Below are positions 39,059 to 50,825 of a DNA stretch of 64,000 bases, piece by piece. A model generated the notes under the pieces. That model was not told where the DNA came from and ran no database searches. It saw only the letters and a program-made list of their open reading frames with translations. The position numbers and the translations under genes were made by a program. Location of the stretch: contig CM043962.1 in assembly GCA_014529385.2 (NCBI GenBank), positions 41,208,598 to 41,272,597 of the forward strand. The letters are read 5' to 3'. The stretch's first letter is position 1. Each line of letters begins with the position of its first letter. The DNA is from Adiantum capillus-veneris (taxonomy: Eukaryota > Streptophyta > Polypodiopsida > Polypodiales > Pteridaceae).

Positions 39059-39090
39059 AGAAAAACGGGTGACACTAAAGCCAGTCTAGG

Positions 39091-40197
39091 GATACATGAG
39101 TCACTATTTCCAATAGACTGGTTTGAAGGACTCGGAACAAGACCAATTGCCAGAAGACCGGGAGTTGAACCAAATAGACGTGTCAAACCAATTGATTTTA
39201 AAAGATGGATCAAAAAATCCAGTGGATCTGGGGATCCACACGACCACTTAGCAAGCTTTAAGCAAGTGCTAAGAGCAGAACGCATATTCGATTTCCATAC
39301 TCAATTCGAGGGGTTTGAAATGACATTAGAAGGAAAAGCATTAACATGGTTCCAAAACAGTCCACCAAGGTTAATCATGGACTTGCACACATTAGCTCAA
39401 GGATTTGCAATCGAGGGTAAATGGACCAACCATGAGACCAATGAGTGCTATATCGACCAAAGTATGATGGGAATGTTCAATACATGCCTATGAGGCCACA
39501 AGGACAACCCGTGTACAGATATCAGCCTAGCATGGCCCCATCTCAAAGACCACCGATGGGTATGGAAAGACCTCAATCTGTGTTGGGTCAACAAACTCCA
39601 TATCTGAGACATAATGCAGTGCTTGTAAATTACATGCATCTAGAGGGAGTCATAGATGAACAAGCACTAGCGCCTGTTACATCCTATGTTGAGCCTAGTC
39701 TATCTACAGTAATGGTAGAAGGAGACTGGTATAATTCACATCCACCACCAATGGAAGAACCTGTGACTTATGCTCCACCAGAGCTTGCACCAATGTACTA
39801 TGTAGCTAATCAAGGTGTTAGACCTCATATGGTAAGACCCATGATTAAGCCCAGACCTATAAACTGTCATAATTGTGGTGCAGATGATCATTGAAAAAAT
39901 GAATGCCCAGAGCCTGACAAGAACCTCAAGCCAGTTGAAGCTTATTTCATACAATGTTGTAAAAAGGGAGGACACTTCTTGAAAGATTGTCCTAAAAATC
40001 CTTTAAACAAGGGTAAAACAGTAGTGAATGTAGTCCAAGTGATACCTAGTAGCTCATTTGAGAGTGAACCGATTGTTCCAATCAAGGTAATCACTAGAGC
40101 CCAGGCTAAGAAAAAGAAACATAACTCCTATGATGATTCAAAAAAATACGAAAATTGCCTCTCAAAAGACCAAAAGAAGCAGAAGCAAGAGGTATGA
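39091..40197 (+). pseudogene. Outer gypsy gag with two zinc knuckles, partly deleted
   Basis: The core is recognisable from FKRWIKKSSGSGDPHDHLAS, FKQVLRAERI, EGFEMTLEGKALTWFQ (39130-39360), the usual retrotransposon gag block. It then passes, apparently after an internal deletion near 39400 and a frame change, into a proline-rich tail (PQGQPVYRYQPSMAPSQRPP). Two zinc knuckles end it: CHNCGADDH, then a TGA, then KNEC (near 39870-39905), and CCKKGGHFLKDC (39955-39990). A VITRAQAKKK stretch (40090-40120) follows, as in Tat-type elements just before the protease. It is broken by one internal stop and a shift. Confidence 0.8.
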
Positions 40198-41250
40198 GAT
40201 GAGAAAACAGAAACAAAGGGCTGAAATTGAGGAGAAAGCAAAGAAGCTATTCTAGGAAAAGGTGAAATAAAGTAGAAGCGAAATCAAGGAGACCACCGTG
40301 AAATCTGGAGGATCAATTTTGGTTGACAAATTTTTTCCTTTGAAGCCTACCAAGCACGACTTAAAACAGGCCAAAACATGGAAAACAAATGGAAAAACTA
40401 TCCTTCTCCAGACATGGAAGCAGCTAAGCTTGAAGCTTATCAAAATTTTGTAAGAATCATCAAGAATTTCTGGAAAAACAAAAACCCAAGCTCAAAAGTA
40501 TGGCAAAACATGAGGAGTTTGTGGTAAGAGACACTAAAGAAAAATCCGAGGTGGTGGTAGAACCCCACCTTGAAACAAAAGAGCCAGAACTTATAGTGCC
40601 GGATAGCGAAGATGCCTTAGACAAAATTCCATTCATAGAAGAAGACTGGCCAGGACACTTATGGAAAAAATTTAGAGAGATCAATGATGGGAGCCTAACT
40701 CTAAAATCAGCTCCTGTAGAGGAAGTTTGGTTAGACAATCTACCTCATTAAATGGACATGGATGTATAATCCTTGTGTGGGGATTACGGATCTGAAGCTT
40801 CAGGAATGTCTAAACCATTGACCTTGAAAAAATTACCCTCATACTTGGGAGATAACGAAGATGAATCCATAGCGTGTAAGACTACTCAAGTAAAAAGAGC
40901 GGAACAGACCCTAGAAGTAGACAACATTCATTCAATCATGTCTACACACATCCAATGCACTCTTACTTTAGGAGAACTGTTAAAACTCAGACTATATTTA
41001 TGGAATGATCTACAAAAAACCCTAGAGAAGGTGGGGATAACGAGGCTAATTGCAAAAGATTTGGGAGATCAAAAAATCATAGCTGAACAACCTCTTAGAG
41101 AACTACAAAAACAGGGCGAGTTCTACGAAGGGCCTGAAAATGCAAAAAAGATAGATCTAGCTGAACCAGGAGAAGAGCCTAGTCCTGCCTACATTGCAAA
41201 TGACTTAACAGAAGAAGAAGAAGAGCTTTTGTTAAGATTACTGAAAGAAT
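40198..41250 (+). pseudogene. Linker between gypsy gag and RT; no protease seen
   Basis: Two open pieces: 40500-40751, acidic (IPFIEEDWPGHLWKKFREIN), and 40773-41252 (MSKPLTLKKLPSYLGDNEDE...LTEEEEELLLRLLKE), which leads into the RT. In Ty3/gypsy elements the aspartic protease belongs here, with a D-T/S-G box and a downstream hydrophobic-G-x-D/S block; I see neither on any forward frame. A protease-like domain is found instead after the integrase (55.2-55.8 kb). Confidence 0.55.
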
Positions 41251-42252
41251 AACAAGATATCTTTGCTTGGTCTTACAAGGATCTCAAGGGTGTTGATCCA
41301 GAAATCTGTCAACATACCATACCCATGAGAGATGATGCAAAACCAAGTAGACAAAGGCCATATACATATAATGAGACATTTGCCAAAAAGATCAAAGAAG
41401 AGATTGAAAAATTAAAGGAAACCGAATTCATTTATGAAATTGAACACAGATTGGGTGTCTCCAATTGTGGTAGTACCCAAGAAGAATGAAAAACTACGAG
41501 TGTGTGTCAATCTCAAGAAAGTGAATGAAGCTCCCATTAGAGACAACTTTCCTCTGCCAATCACTGAGCATGTTTTAGAATGAGTTGCAAGAAAAGAAGC
41601 TTACAGCTTCTTAGATGGCTTTTCAGGATACAATCAACTTTTGGTTGATCCAAAAGATCAACTTAAAACTGCTTTTGCAACGAAATGGGATATTTTTGCC
41701 TATTGGGTTATGCCTACTAATGCTCCTGCCACCTTTCAAAGATTGATGAGCCATGATTTTAAAGAATATCTTAGAAATTTCTTGGAAGTATTTATGGATG
41801 ATCTATGTGTACATTCATCAATCCGGGATGATCATTTTGAACACCTCAAAAAGGTATTCGAAAAATGTAGACTTTATAGGATTTGCTTAAATCCTGAAAA
41901 GTGCACATTCATGGGTAGACAAGGAAAAATTCTTGGACATATAGTGTCTAAAAACAGCATAGCTACTACTGACATGAATAAAATTCATGTTATTGCTGAT
42001 TTGCCTGTCAAGGGGGTTCAAGCCTTCATGGAACATTGTGGATATTACAGACGGTTCATTTACATGTACGCTATAATTGCAAAACCTATGTATAGCTTGA
42101 TTACACACTTTGAGTGGATTGAGGCATGTGAAGAATCCTTCATGAAGCTTAAGCAGGCTCTCACTTCAGCTCCAATATTGAAAGCACCATATTGGAATAA
42201 GATATTCCACATACATGTAGATGCTTCCATTTTGCCATTGGGTGTATACTAG
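41251..42252 (+). pseudogene. Outer gypsy reverse transcriptase
   Basis: Starts with QDIFAWSYKDLKGVDPEICQ right after a TAA. It continues with VVPKKNEKLRVCVNLKKVNE, a frame change near 41445, SFLDGFSGYNQLLVDPKDQL (first catalytic D), PATFQRLMSHDFKEYLRN, VFMDDLCVHS (F-x-DD box near 41790), LNPEKCTFMGRQGKILGHIV and the connection CGYYRRFI. This is a Tat/Athila-like RT with an internal TGA near 41581. It copies the element RNA. All three palm aspartates survive, but stops and shifts make it dead. Confidence 0.88.
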
Positions 42253-42734
42253 CTCAACCAGAAGACTGGAAAATTGATTTTTCTATTTCTTATGCTAGCC
42301 GAAAATTGAACATGGCAAAAAAGAATTATACCACCATAGAAAGTGAAGGATTAGGAATGATCTATGCTGTAAAAAAGTATAGACATTACCTATTAGCCAA
42401 CAAATTTGTGTTCTTTGTGGACCACCAAGTCTTAATGTACTTGGTCAACAAGCCATGCAACACATGAAGAATAGTAAGATGGTTCATCATTCTTCTGGAA
42501 TTTGACTTCACAATAGTTGTGAAAAAGGGAACCACTCATCAAAGAGCAGATCATTTATCAATGATTGTTTCAGGGGAATCACCTAAAGGGGTAGACGATA
42601 CCTATTTGTTCTCCGTGGAAATGATACCTCGATGGTCGGAAAATATGGTATTATTGATGACCATAGCTCAAGTGGATTCACAAATACCACCTCCTATTAC
42701 AATAGTTTTAATCAAGCAATCGGCTATGTATTAA
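42190..42734 (+). pseudogene. Outer gypsy RNase H
   Basis: FHIHVDASILPLG holds the first acid. A frame change then leads to SYASRKLNMAKKNYTTIESE and GLGMIYAVKKYRHYL (second acid) and FFVDHQVLMYLVNKP (third). A TGA follows at NT-stop-RIVRWF (near 42466). The end is FTIVVKKGTTHQRADHLS, the usual linker into the integrase (RADHLSR-type). Confidence 0.85.
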
Positions 42735-43659
42735 TTACTAGCTGGTAGGCTATACAAAAGAAACCGAGATGGAATATTTCTCTTATGTATTAATCCTGAA
42801 GAGAAAACCCAATACCTAAGTCAAGCACATATTACCATAGTAAGACTTCACTTTGCGGAAGATCACAACTATGCGACAAATCTTAAGACTTGGAGTATAT
42901 TGGCCGACTATGAGGATGATATTCTCTCTTTTGTAAAGGATTGTCCTCAATGTCAAAAATAGACGCCCATACCTCATGTAATATTGTTCTAAATGTCACA
43001 TGTTCCTAAGTGGAGTAACTATCTAGTTACTTACTTATCAAGCCAAACATTTCCTGAGGATATGAGTAAACGTCGTCAAAGAGCAATTGAAACTGAAGCA
43101 AGAGACTATGCTCTTATTGGAAACCAATTATATCGGAGAGGTAAGGATCAACATTTGCATCTTTGTGCAAATGAAGACGAATATGTTCCAATTATAGAAC
43201 AAGCACATGCTAGATTAGCTGAGGTCACTTTTCTAGTAAGACCACTACAAGAGCAATCTTAATGGCACGCATATGGTGGCCAACACTTTTTGCAGATGCC
43301 AAAGAAGATGTTTGAAGGTGTGATGCTTGTCAACGAGCAAAAATGCCAACAAGAGTAGATAGCATGCCCTTAAGACCAGTGACGGGAGCTAGAGCTTCGC
43401 AAAATGGGGTATAGATTTTGTTGGGACGATACAACCACCTACTTAAAGAACCCAAGCTCAATATATCATTGTAGCTACGGACTACTTAATCAAGTGGGCC
43501 GAGGCTAAGGAAACTCAAAATAATGATGCCAAAACCACTGCCGCATTCTTATATGAGTATGTATTCACAAGATATGGACTGCCAATAGAAATTTTCACTG
43601 ATAGGGGAACTCATTTTCTCAATGAGGTAATCGAGTATCTGCTTAATGAATTTATGGTC
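42735..43659 (+). pseudogene. Outer gypsy integrase, 5' part, with two zinc-binding modules
   Basis: First module: LLAGRLYKRNRDGIFLLCIN, then QAHITIVRLHFAEDH and CPQCQK (42735-42960), a histidine pair and a C-x2-C pair. Second module: DYALIGNQLYRRGKDQHLHL, then EQAHARLAEV and, in a shifted frame, RCDACQRAKMPT (43105-43350). The catalytic core follows: IIVATDYLIKWAEAKE (first D, near 43470), RYGLPIEIFTDRGTHFLNEV (second D, near 43590). The frame is cut at 43660 by the insertion of the short-LTR element and resumes at 54575. Confidence 0.8.
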
Positions 43660-43664
43660 ATCCA
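43660..43664 (+). repeat. Target-site duplication ATCCA, left copy
   Basis: ATCCA before the TGTCAGG start of the inserted element; the right copy is at 54575-54579. Confidence 0.95.
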
Positions 43665-43795
43665 TGTCAGGCCAAGGGCAGGGCCAAGGGCCAGGACGGA
43701 CATGCGGTCAAGGGGCGCTATATTTAGGGGCTAGGAGTCTATATATGGCACCGTTGGGTGGAGACTTGCATGGTCCAGTCCCCCGCGGTCTTAAA
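43665..43795 (+). repeat. 5' LTR of the short-LTR element (131 bp)
   Basis: Same length as 54444-54574. Includes GCGCTATATTTAGGGGCTAG and TATATATGGCAC, possible TATA elements. Confidence 0.95.
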
Positions 43796-43796
43796 T

Positions 43797-43809
43797 TGGT
43801 ATCAGAGCT
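43797..43809 (+). other. Primer-binding site of the short-LTR element
   Basis: TTGGTATCAGAGC begins one base after the LTR, complementary to the 3' end of initiator Met-tRNA. Confidence 0.9.
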
Positions 43810-43877
43810 CAGGGGAGGGAGTAGCCATGGAGGAGGGGAAGAGGCAGGGCCTTCTCTCGAGTCCTCTCTCTCTCCCT

Positions 43878-43882
<5 letters not shown>

Positions 43883-43941
<59 letters not shown>
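43883..43941. repeat. (CT)n microsatellite in the leader of the short-LTR element
   Basis: About 59 bp of CT, 75 bp after the primer site. Confidence 0.95.
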
Positions 43942-43942
<1 letters not shown>

Positions 43943-46900
43943 GTGAAGGATGGACTCTCTTTCATGGCAAGCCTGAATCAGAACGCAGAAAAACCGAATC
44001 AAAGAAGAAGAAGATTAGAAGGATTGCATGCAAGCATGCATGTATGGTTAAAGAAATTGCTACCGCTCGGACAAGCAAGCCGTGGGGAGCAACCCCTGTG
44101 TTAGGAGTAGAAGTCGACAGAGGACGCGGGAACGGTTTCTTCCTTGAGGACAGGCATGAATTCTGTCTGCACAAAAATTTCTGATTTTGGCCTTGTTGGA
44201 AGCGCCCCAGGCTCTAGAGGGTTTTTCGTCACTTGATGGAAGTGATTGGAGCAACATATGAGTCGGCATGTTGGCAAATTACCTTGCGCAGAGTCGCCAA
44301 AATCGCCATAGCCTGTGCAGGTTTATTTCTTTTACAGAAAATTGAAAATATTCTGACCTTTTGGGCGCCCTATTTTGGGCACCCATCTCTTTTAAGGGCT
44401 TGAACCCATGGCGAACTGGATTCCGCCTACATAACTGGCATCCGAGGCATAGCCATGCACATGGTGGTCTTGCTGAGGAACACAGAGTCTATGCACATGG
44501 TGGTCTTGCCTCAAGGGGGCACTATAGACGGCTCAAGGAGCCATTGACAAACCTCAAAAGCCTCTGTTGCTTATAGAAAGACCTCAAAATCCTATGCTGA
44601 TTAGGCAAGTTTTTCGGACATAGTCACAGACTGCTCAAGGAGCCATGCAAATTTCGATATTCCGCTTACGGAGATATCCCCATTTTTGCATTTTCGTCGG
44701 TTACCAACGTGGTTTTCGACAGGGAAAACTTGGCAAAGATGATTATACGGCATGCAAGCTGTTTCTCGCAAGGGAATCACAAAGATGAGGATATGCTTGC
44801 AACGTCCACGGATGAACGCCATGCTCATCAGGTTTGTTTTTTTTCATCATTCCACGGATTTTCTTAATCCCTATGTGATGTTACTTTGTAGACTCATACA
44901 GAACGAATTTCCAAGCTTGATCTTTGATGCACCGCCAAGGCCGGTGGCTACTTCGGCTCATGCTTGCACAGTTGTTTTGCATGGTAGTTTGGGCTTGCAA
45001 CGAAGCAAGGCTTCCATATGTATACATCGGTCAACCGCACCATGTGGTGATTATCACGAACAATGGCACTCAAACCTAGCAGGTAAGAGCATGGAAGTTC
45101 TCACACGATTCCACCTTGGTTGCAAATTGGGCAAGGCCCTTGACAGCATGCAGTAGAGTAGTTATTGAGCATGTGCTTGATAACTCTGGTATGCATAGGA
45201 CTGAATGATCACGGCTATCATTAATAAAGTCACACAGGTATGAGATGCGCACACTTTGCACATATAATTCTCTTTTTCCAAAAGATCTACAAGTAGACAA
45301 GGTCTATTTTCTGCATGATCGACAAGGTCGACTCTTTTTGCTATGTCATCGGTCGCTAATAGCATCTATTGGCAAGGACGCCGGACATAGTTATATGAAG
45401 CATCGCTTCTCCTGAGTACCTTGATAGAGCTTGCTCATCAAAGGTTACATTTTCTTTCCAAGGCAAGGCCAAGTGCCAATTTTTCAGTCTCTCAAGGAGA
45501 TAGATATGGCCTATTACTAGATTTGTTGTAGGCAGCAAGTTGCTCGGCATGGCCGACTACTTATCACTGTTTCCCGAAGCAGACAGAGGATGTTTGCCCC
45601 ATAGTACTGGCTAATTTCAATTGTAATCGCTCGACAAGGTCGACTCTTTTTGTCATGCTATTTGTAGCCACATCAGTTGGCTATTAGCACTCTCTCTCAC
45701 ACGGCAGATTTGGCTATGAGCCACCTTTACGCAAGCTTTCCCTTTGGAATCTCATGACAACTGGTTGCAGCAACAACTACCAGGTTAGCCAAGTTTAAGT
45801 TTTCCTTGTTTTTTTTTCCATGTTTACACTTTACTTGGCAAATTACTGTCATGGTGCAAAACAAAGTACTTTGGAAATTTTATACGAAGCAAGGCTTCTC
45901 CCTTGTGCCGAGATAATGCCCATTGATTTGGAATTAAGGGCATTGGCACACAAGTTTGGGGAATGGGAAAAATAGGGAATGTCAGCTCACAGAATCCCTA
46001 CCAGTTTATTATATGCAAGGCACTTATGGTTTTGGTTCTCACGCTTGAGACCGTCATAGTAGCCAAGGGCTTACGTTTTTGCATGCAAGGCATGCTAAGC
46101 AGGTGGCATGGATTCCACCACTTTATGGATTACGCTTCCGCTGTCACACTCGCAACTCTGTCAAGGACAGACTAAGTAATGGTTATTGAACATGATGGTT
46201 GGTTGCTATCAACACCCAACAACACTAAAAGGAACCTAAAACTAGAACTTATTTCACAGGCAAAGTGCCAAGGCTAAGTCATTTTCATACAATCACGACC
46301 CTGCAAGGCAGGTAGGTCAAAATGTGGTTGTGTTTTTCTGTTACCTCTCTCATTGAGAGAGTCACACCTAAAAACTGTGGAATGCTTATAGGATAAGCTA
46401 CAAGTCAGGCATAAGATGTGTAAAAGCACACAGATTGGGCACACACTCTAGAAATTTAAGAAAAATTCCTCAGCCCAACATATTCTTCTTCTTCTCTCTC
46501 CTTCTCTTTAAGGGAAAAATGAAAAATCTTCTAAGAAGCTTTTGATACGTGTTTTGCTCGTGAGTCAGCCTGAGCCAAGGTGCTCTAACTCTCAGCTAGC
46601 ACGTGGCTAAGATGCTACTCAAATTATTCTTCATCGGTTCATCCATTGAACACTAATTTGCATAAGGGCTATGAGCCACACCGGCTAAGAGCCATTACCA
46701 GGCCAAGGGTAAGACCCAACTATTGGCATTCTTTGGGGTGATTGTTTTCAAGATTGAACAGATCTACCCAGGGAAGTATACATCGACGTTAATGCACAAG
46801 CAAGAGTCTTGTCATTACAGATGTTTAGGGTGTCATTTTTGCACTACATGTTTTCAGTGCGACACTCAAGCTGAGTTTTTGATAATCTTCAACTCACAGC

Positions 46901-48067
46901 AGTTGATCTCTATAAGGAAGTATAGATGCAGGAATCAGTGGTGACAGCATGGCTGTCCACATGAGCTAGGCAGTTCACTTGTGTGGATTTCCTGCTCTCT
47001 CTATAGCCCTACGGAGTGTTTATGGACATACTATTTTGGGGTACGACCCGGCGGGTGACTGCTACATCACCCCATAGGCATTGAGGATCATAGATGATCT
47101 ACATTGAGGATCACAGTTACTCTGCATTGAGGATTCCCACTGTTTGATCTCTCTCAGTTAGACTTTCAAGGAAAGAATTCCGCAATCTACCACGCGGTAG
47201 CGGACAAACTCAACTTTTCAAGTTGATTTATTATGTACATGGTTACCTATGTTGGTTGCCGTTACCTGCTAGTTGAGCAGTTTCTACAAAGGGTCTTACC
47301 AAGGGGTTTGACTACGTAGATTTTAACCAAAGGGGTTGGATTGCGAAGGCAACACCCATGGTTCCCAGTGCAATGTTGTTTGTTTTTCAGGTAGGAGATG
47401 TGCTCCTCTCCGTTTGAATACTGGTAAGTGAACATTCCGTTCAAACCTCCAGGTACGCATCTATTAATTTGGTGTTATTCCATTTTTTGTATACTTTGCT
47501 TGTTTTTTTTTTCAAGACGTATAAGTACGCTTGAATGTTACAGAGCCATGCCAAGGGCATGTCGGCACAAAGTATTTTGGGCCAAGTGTCCAATCTACCT
47601 TTTTGCCTTATGCTGTTACGAACCTACTTGTAGGGATCGATTTGGCACATGTTGTCACATGGGATACAACATGGTCTAGGAACTCAAGGAGTTTGGTTTA
47701 GCTAGTGTGGAGCATGATAATGAGGGTCCCTCTCACTCGTGTCGCAGAGTGTTCGTAGTTACCTCCACACACAAGTACAACTCGTACTTGATGGATGTCA
47801 CTTTTCCTGGCATCCTTACTTGAGACATATTCCACATGTGGAGAATATGAGTCTCTGGGACTGACACTGGCGCTCAATTTGAAATGATGTGTCGCGACGA
47901 AGTCCCTAGGTGCTGGTCGCATCCGTTCATTAGACCAATTGACGCACACAGTATCGGGAACAATTTCAGTGGCCAAAAATTGTCAGGTACTAATTACAGA
48001 CTTGTTGTGATTACAAGTGCTGTGAAACCACCTTAACGGAGGGTCGTTTCTACATATAGAAAAGTAT
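43942..48067 (+). other. Left internal region of the short-LTR element
   Basis: Non-coding as far as I can see. A short frame after the (CT)n, MASLNQNAEKPNQRRRRLEG (43964), stops at 44103 and may be a gag N-terminus remnant. CGACAAGGTCGACTCTTTTT recurs near 45323 and 45631; ATTGAGGATCA occurs three times in 47080-47140. No LTR-element protein block seen. Confidence 0.5.
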
Positions 48068-48072
48068 GCTAC

Positions 48073-48299
48073 TATTGGAATTAGGGTTGCAGAGAAACAC
48101 ACACAGCTTGGAGAAGACGAAGGAAACTCAAGGCACACAATAGAGAGTGTGTTACTTAGTGTGCAATGGAAAGATAGATAGCCCTAGAGTGATGGGCGTA
48201 TATACAATGCACGGGGGAAAAAACCTCCTAAAGAGGGAAAAAATGCCCCGGCGGTCCTAGTGTGTTCACACACATCACTACCACATGTATATGTTAACA
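48073..48299 (-). repeat. Copia-2 3' LTR (227 bp)
   Basis: Equal in length to 53026-53252. Its outer terminal dinucleotide is TA instead of TG. Confidence 0.96.
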
Positions 48300-48374
48300 A
48301 ATCCCCCCTGGAGTGATGCGGTGAACGAGAGCTGGCACATGAGTAAAGGGAAGTGCCATGCCCTGAGGACAGGA

Positions 48375-48797
48375 TCAGTCCACAAAGGGGAGTAAGCCCA
48401 AAGCTTTGCGGAAAGCTTCAAGCTTCTCACGAGACAATGCCTTTGTGAAAAGATCTGCAAGGTTGTCCTGTGTTGGCACATAAGCCAAGATGATCTCTCC
48501 TGCTGAGAGCCTCTCCCTGACATAGTGGTAATGCACCTCAATGTGCTTTGTGCAAGCATGAAAAACTGGGTTCCTTGCAACTGCCAATGCGCTCTGACTA
48601 TCAGTGTAGATAGTGTTGACAGTGTCCTGTCCAACACCCAAGTCAGCCATAAGGCGTCTGAGCCATACACACTCAACCGTAGCTGTGAAGACTGCCCTGT
48701 ACTCAGCCTCACAACTCGAAGTGGCCACAGTAGGTTGCTTCTTGCTCAACCATGATATACATGAACTGCCAAGCATGAAACAAAAACCACTTGTGGA
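48375..48797 (-). pseudogene. Copia-2 RNase H C-terminal part
   Basis: Continues the polyprotein after a TGA (48798-48800) that replaces an arginine-type codon between the first RNase H acid (SDSDWAGC) and STSGFCFMLG. Visible: TVATSSCEAEYRAVF (second acid, intact here, unlike Copia-1), IYTDSQSALAVARNP (third acid), HIEVHYHYVRERL and NLADLFTKALS. It ends LLPFVD, stop, 75 bp before the 3' LTR. Confidence 0.93.
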
Positions 48798-48800
48798 CAC

Positions 48801-50261
48801 TCACGTGTCAAAACAACCAGCCCAATCTGAGTCCGAAAAAGCATGTAAGTCTGGTGGCAATGATCCCCCCTTGGGATAAAACAAGCCAAGATGTAAAGTG
48901 CCACTAAGGTAGCGGAAAATCCTCTTGACAGCCTGCCAATGCTTAGACCCTGGGCTATGCATAAATCTGCTGACCTGCGAGATTGCAAACTGAATATCTG
49001 GCCTCGTGTTGCATACATAAATGAGGCAGCCAACAGCAGTTTGGTAGAGAGTGACATCAGCAGGATCGCCAGCATCATGTAGACTCAACTTCAAACCTGT
49101 TTCCATGGGAGTGGCAATAGGTTTGCAATCCTCAAGTCCAAACTTACATAGCAATGTCTCTATGTAACTTTTCTGACACAAGGCAATACCACCATCACAT
49201 TGCTTAAACTGTATACCCAAGTAATGATGCAACAGCCCCAAATCTTTCATCTTGAAAGTAGCATTCAAATCAGCCTTAAATTCAGCAATATGTCTCTCAT
49301 TTGGTCCAGTGATCAGCAAATCATCAACATAAAGAACCACAATGAGAAATACATCATCCTCACGCTTTACATACAATGTGCTTTCTGTTGGACTGTTACG
49401 AAAGCCTCGTTTAACCAAATGAGTGTCAGCTTTCTCATACCAAGCACGAGGAGATTGCTTCAACCCATACAAAGCCTTCTTACATTTGCACACTTTGTCC
49501 TCTTGTCCTTTTATGACAAAACCGCGAGGCTGCGTTACATAAACTTCCTCAAATATGTCACCATTCAAGAAAGCAGTAACAATGTCTGATTGATGTACAT
49601 CCCAACCAAAATGAGCTGCCAATGCACATAGAAAACGCACAGTAGTCATACGACAAGTGGGAGCAAAAGTCTCTTCATAATCTATGCCTTTTTGTTGTGC
49701 ATAACCCTTTGCAACAAGTCGAGCCTTATGGCGATCGATCTCACCATCCGGCTTGCGTTTCAACTTGTAAACCCACTTCGTACCAATGGCCTTTTTGCCA
49801 GGAGGCAAATCACATAAAGTCCATGTGTCATTCTCTATAAGTGCATCATATTCTGATTTCATGGCAGCAATCCAATTTTCTGAATTCTGTGCTTCATCAA
49901 AAGACAGAGGCTCCTCAACATCATGTAAACTAGACACAGCCAAAGCATAACAATCTGATGCATAAGATGCATGGCGAGAGCCTGAACGAGTACGACTAGA
50001 TAAAGGTGCATCCAATTTACTGTCACGCAAAGTGTGCACCAGCCATTTTGGCATACCTCTAGCCTGCTCATTTTCACCCCTTTCCTCATCAAGTACATCA
50101 TGTACATCTGCATCAGTAATAGGCTGTTCTAAAACATTTTCAGAAACCCCCATAGGCTGTACATTTGCCTCATTGGAACTTACATTCGTATTTCCACCAC
50201 TGAAAAGAGGCAACAAAGTGTCATAAATGTCCTGTGAGCTTACATTACTATCTCTAGTACA
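48801..50261 (-). pseudogene. Copia-2 reverse transcriptase and start of RNase H
   Basis: In frame from the TAA near 50262-50264. RT blocks: KKAIGTKWVYKLKRKPDGEI, HKARLVAKGYAQQ, GIDYEETFAPTCRM, SDIVTAFLNGDIFEEVY (catalytic D), KKALYGLKQSPRAWY and VLYVDDLLITG (YVDD). The RNase H start is HAFSDSDWAGC. All RT catalytic residues are intact. It is truncated only by the TGA at 48798-48800. Confidence 0.95.
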
Positions 50262-50825
50262 TTACAGCAAGGGCTGAACAGAGTCTTCCACAAACACTAC
50301 ATCCCGTGAAACCAGAATACGTTTTGTTTGCGGATGATACAACCTGTAACCTTTGCTTTTAGCACTATAACCAACAAAAATACATTTGACAGCCTTATCA
50401 TCCAATTTTCTGCGCTGCACTTGTGGCACCAAAGCATATGCCAAACAGCCAAAAACACGCATGTGCTCAATAGAAGGTTTTCTATCATGCCATGCTTCAT
50501 ATGGAGTAATAGACTGCAAAGCTTTCGTAGGACACCTGTTAAGTACATAAGTGGCACACATGATGGCCTCAAGCCAAAAAGAATGCGGCAAAGCTTGACT
50601 TTTGACCATACATCGTGCCATTTCCGTTAGTGACCTGTTTTTCCTCTCAGCAACACCATTTTGCTGAGGTGTATAAGGCACTGTACATTGGTGTTTTATC
50701 CCACGACTAGCCAGAAATGCATTAAATTCATTAGACATATACTCCCCCCCTCGATCGGAACGGAGGGTGCCCATAGTACATTTTGAGACATTTTCAGGGC
50801 TATAGCCAAAAATTGTTTGAAGCAC
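50262..50825 (-). pseudogene. Copia-2 integrase, second half
   Basis: Shifted frame following the break near 50.8 kb. LRSDRGGEYMSNEFNAF holds the second integrase acid, QQNGVAERKNRSLTEM the third. HSFWLEAIMCATYVLNRCPT and KCIFVGYSAKSKGYRLYHP follow. It ends at a single TAA, after which the same frame runs on towards RT. Confidence 0.93.
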
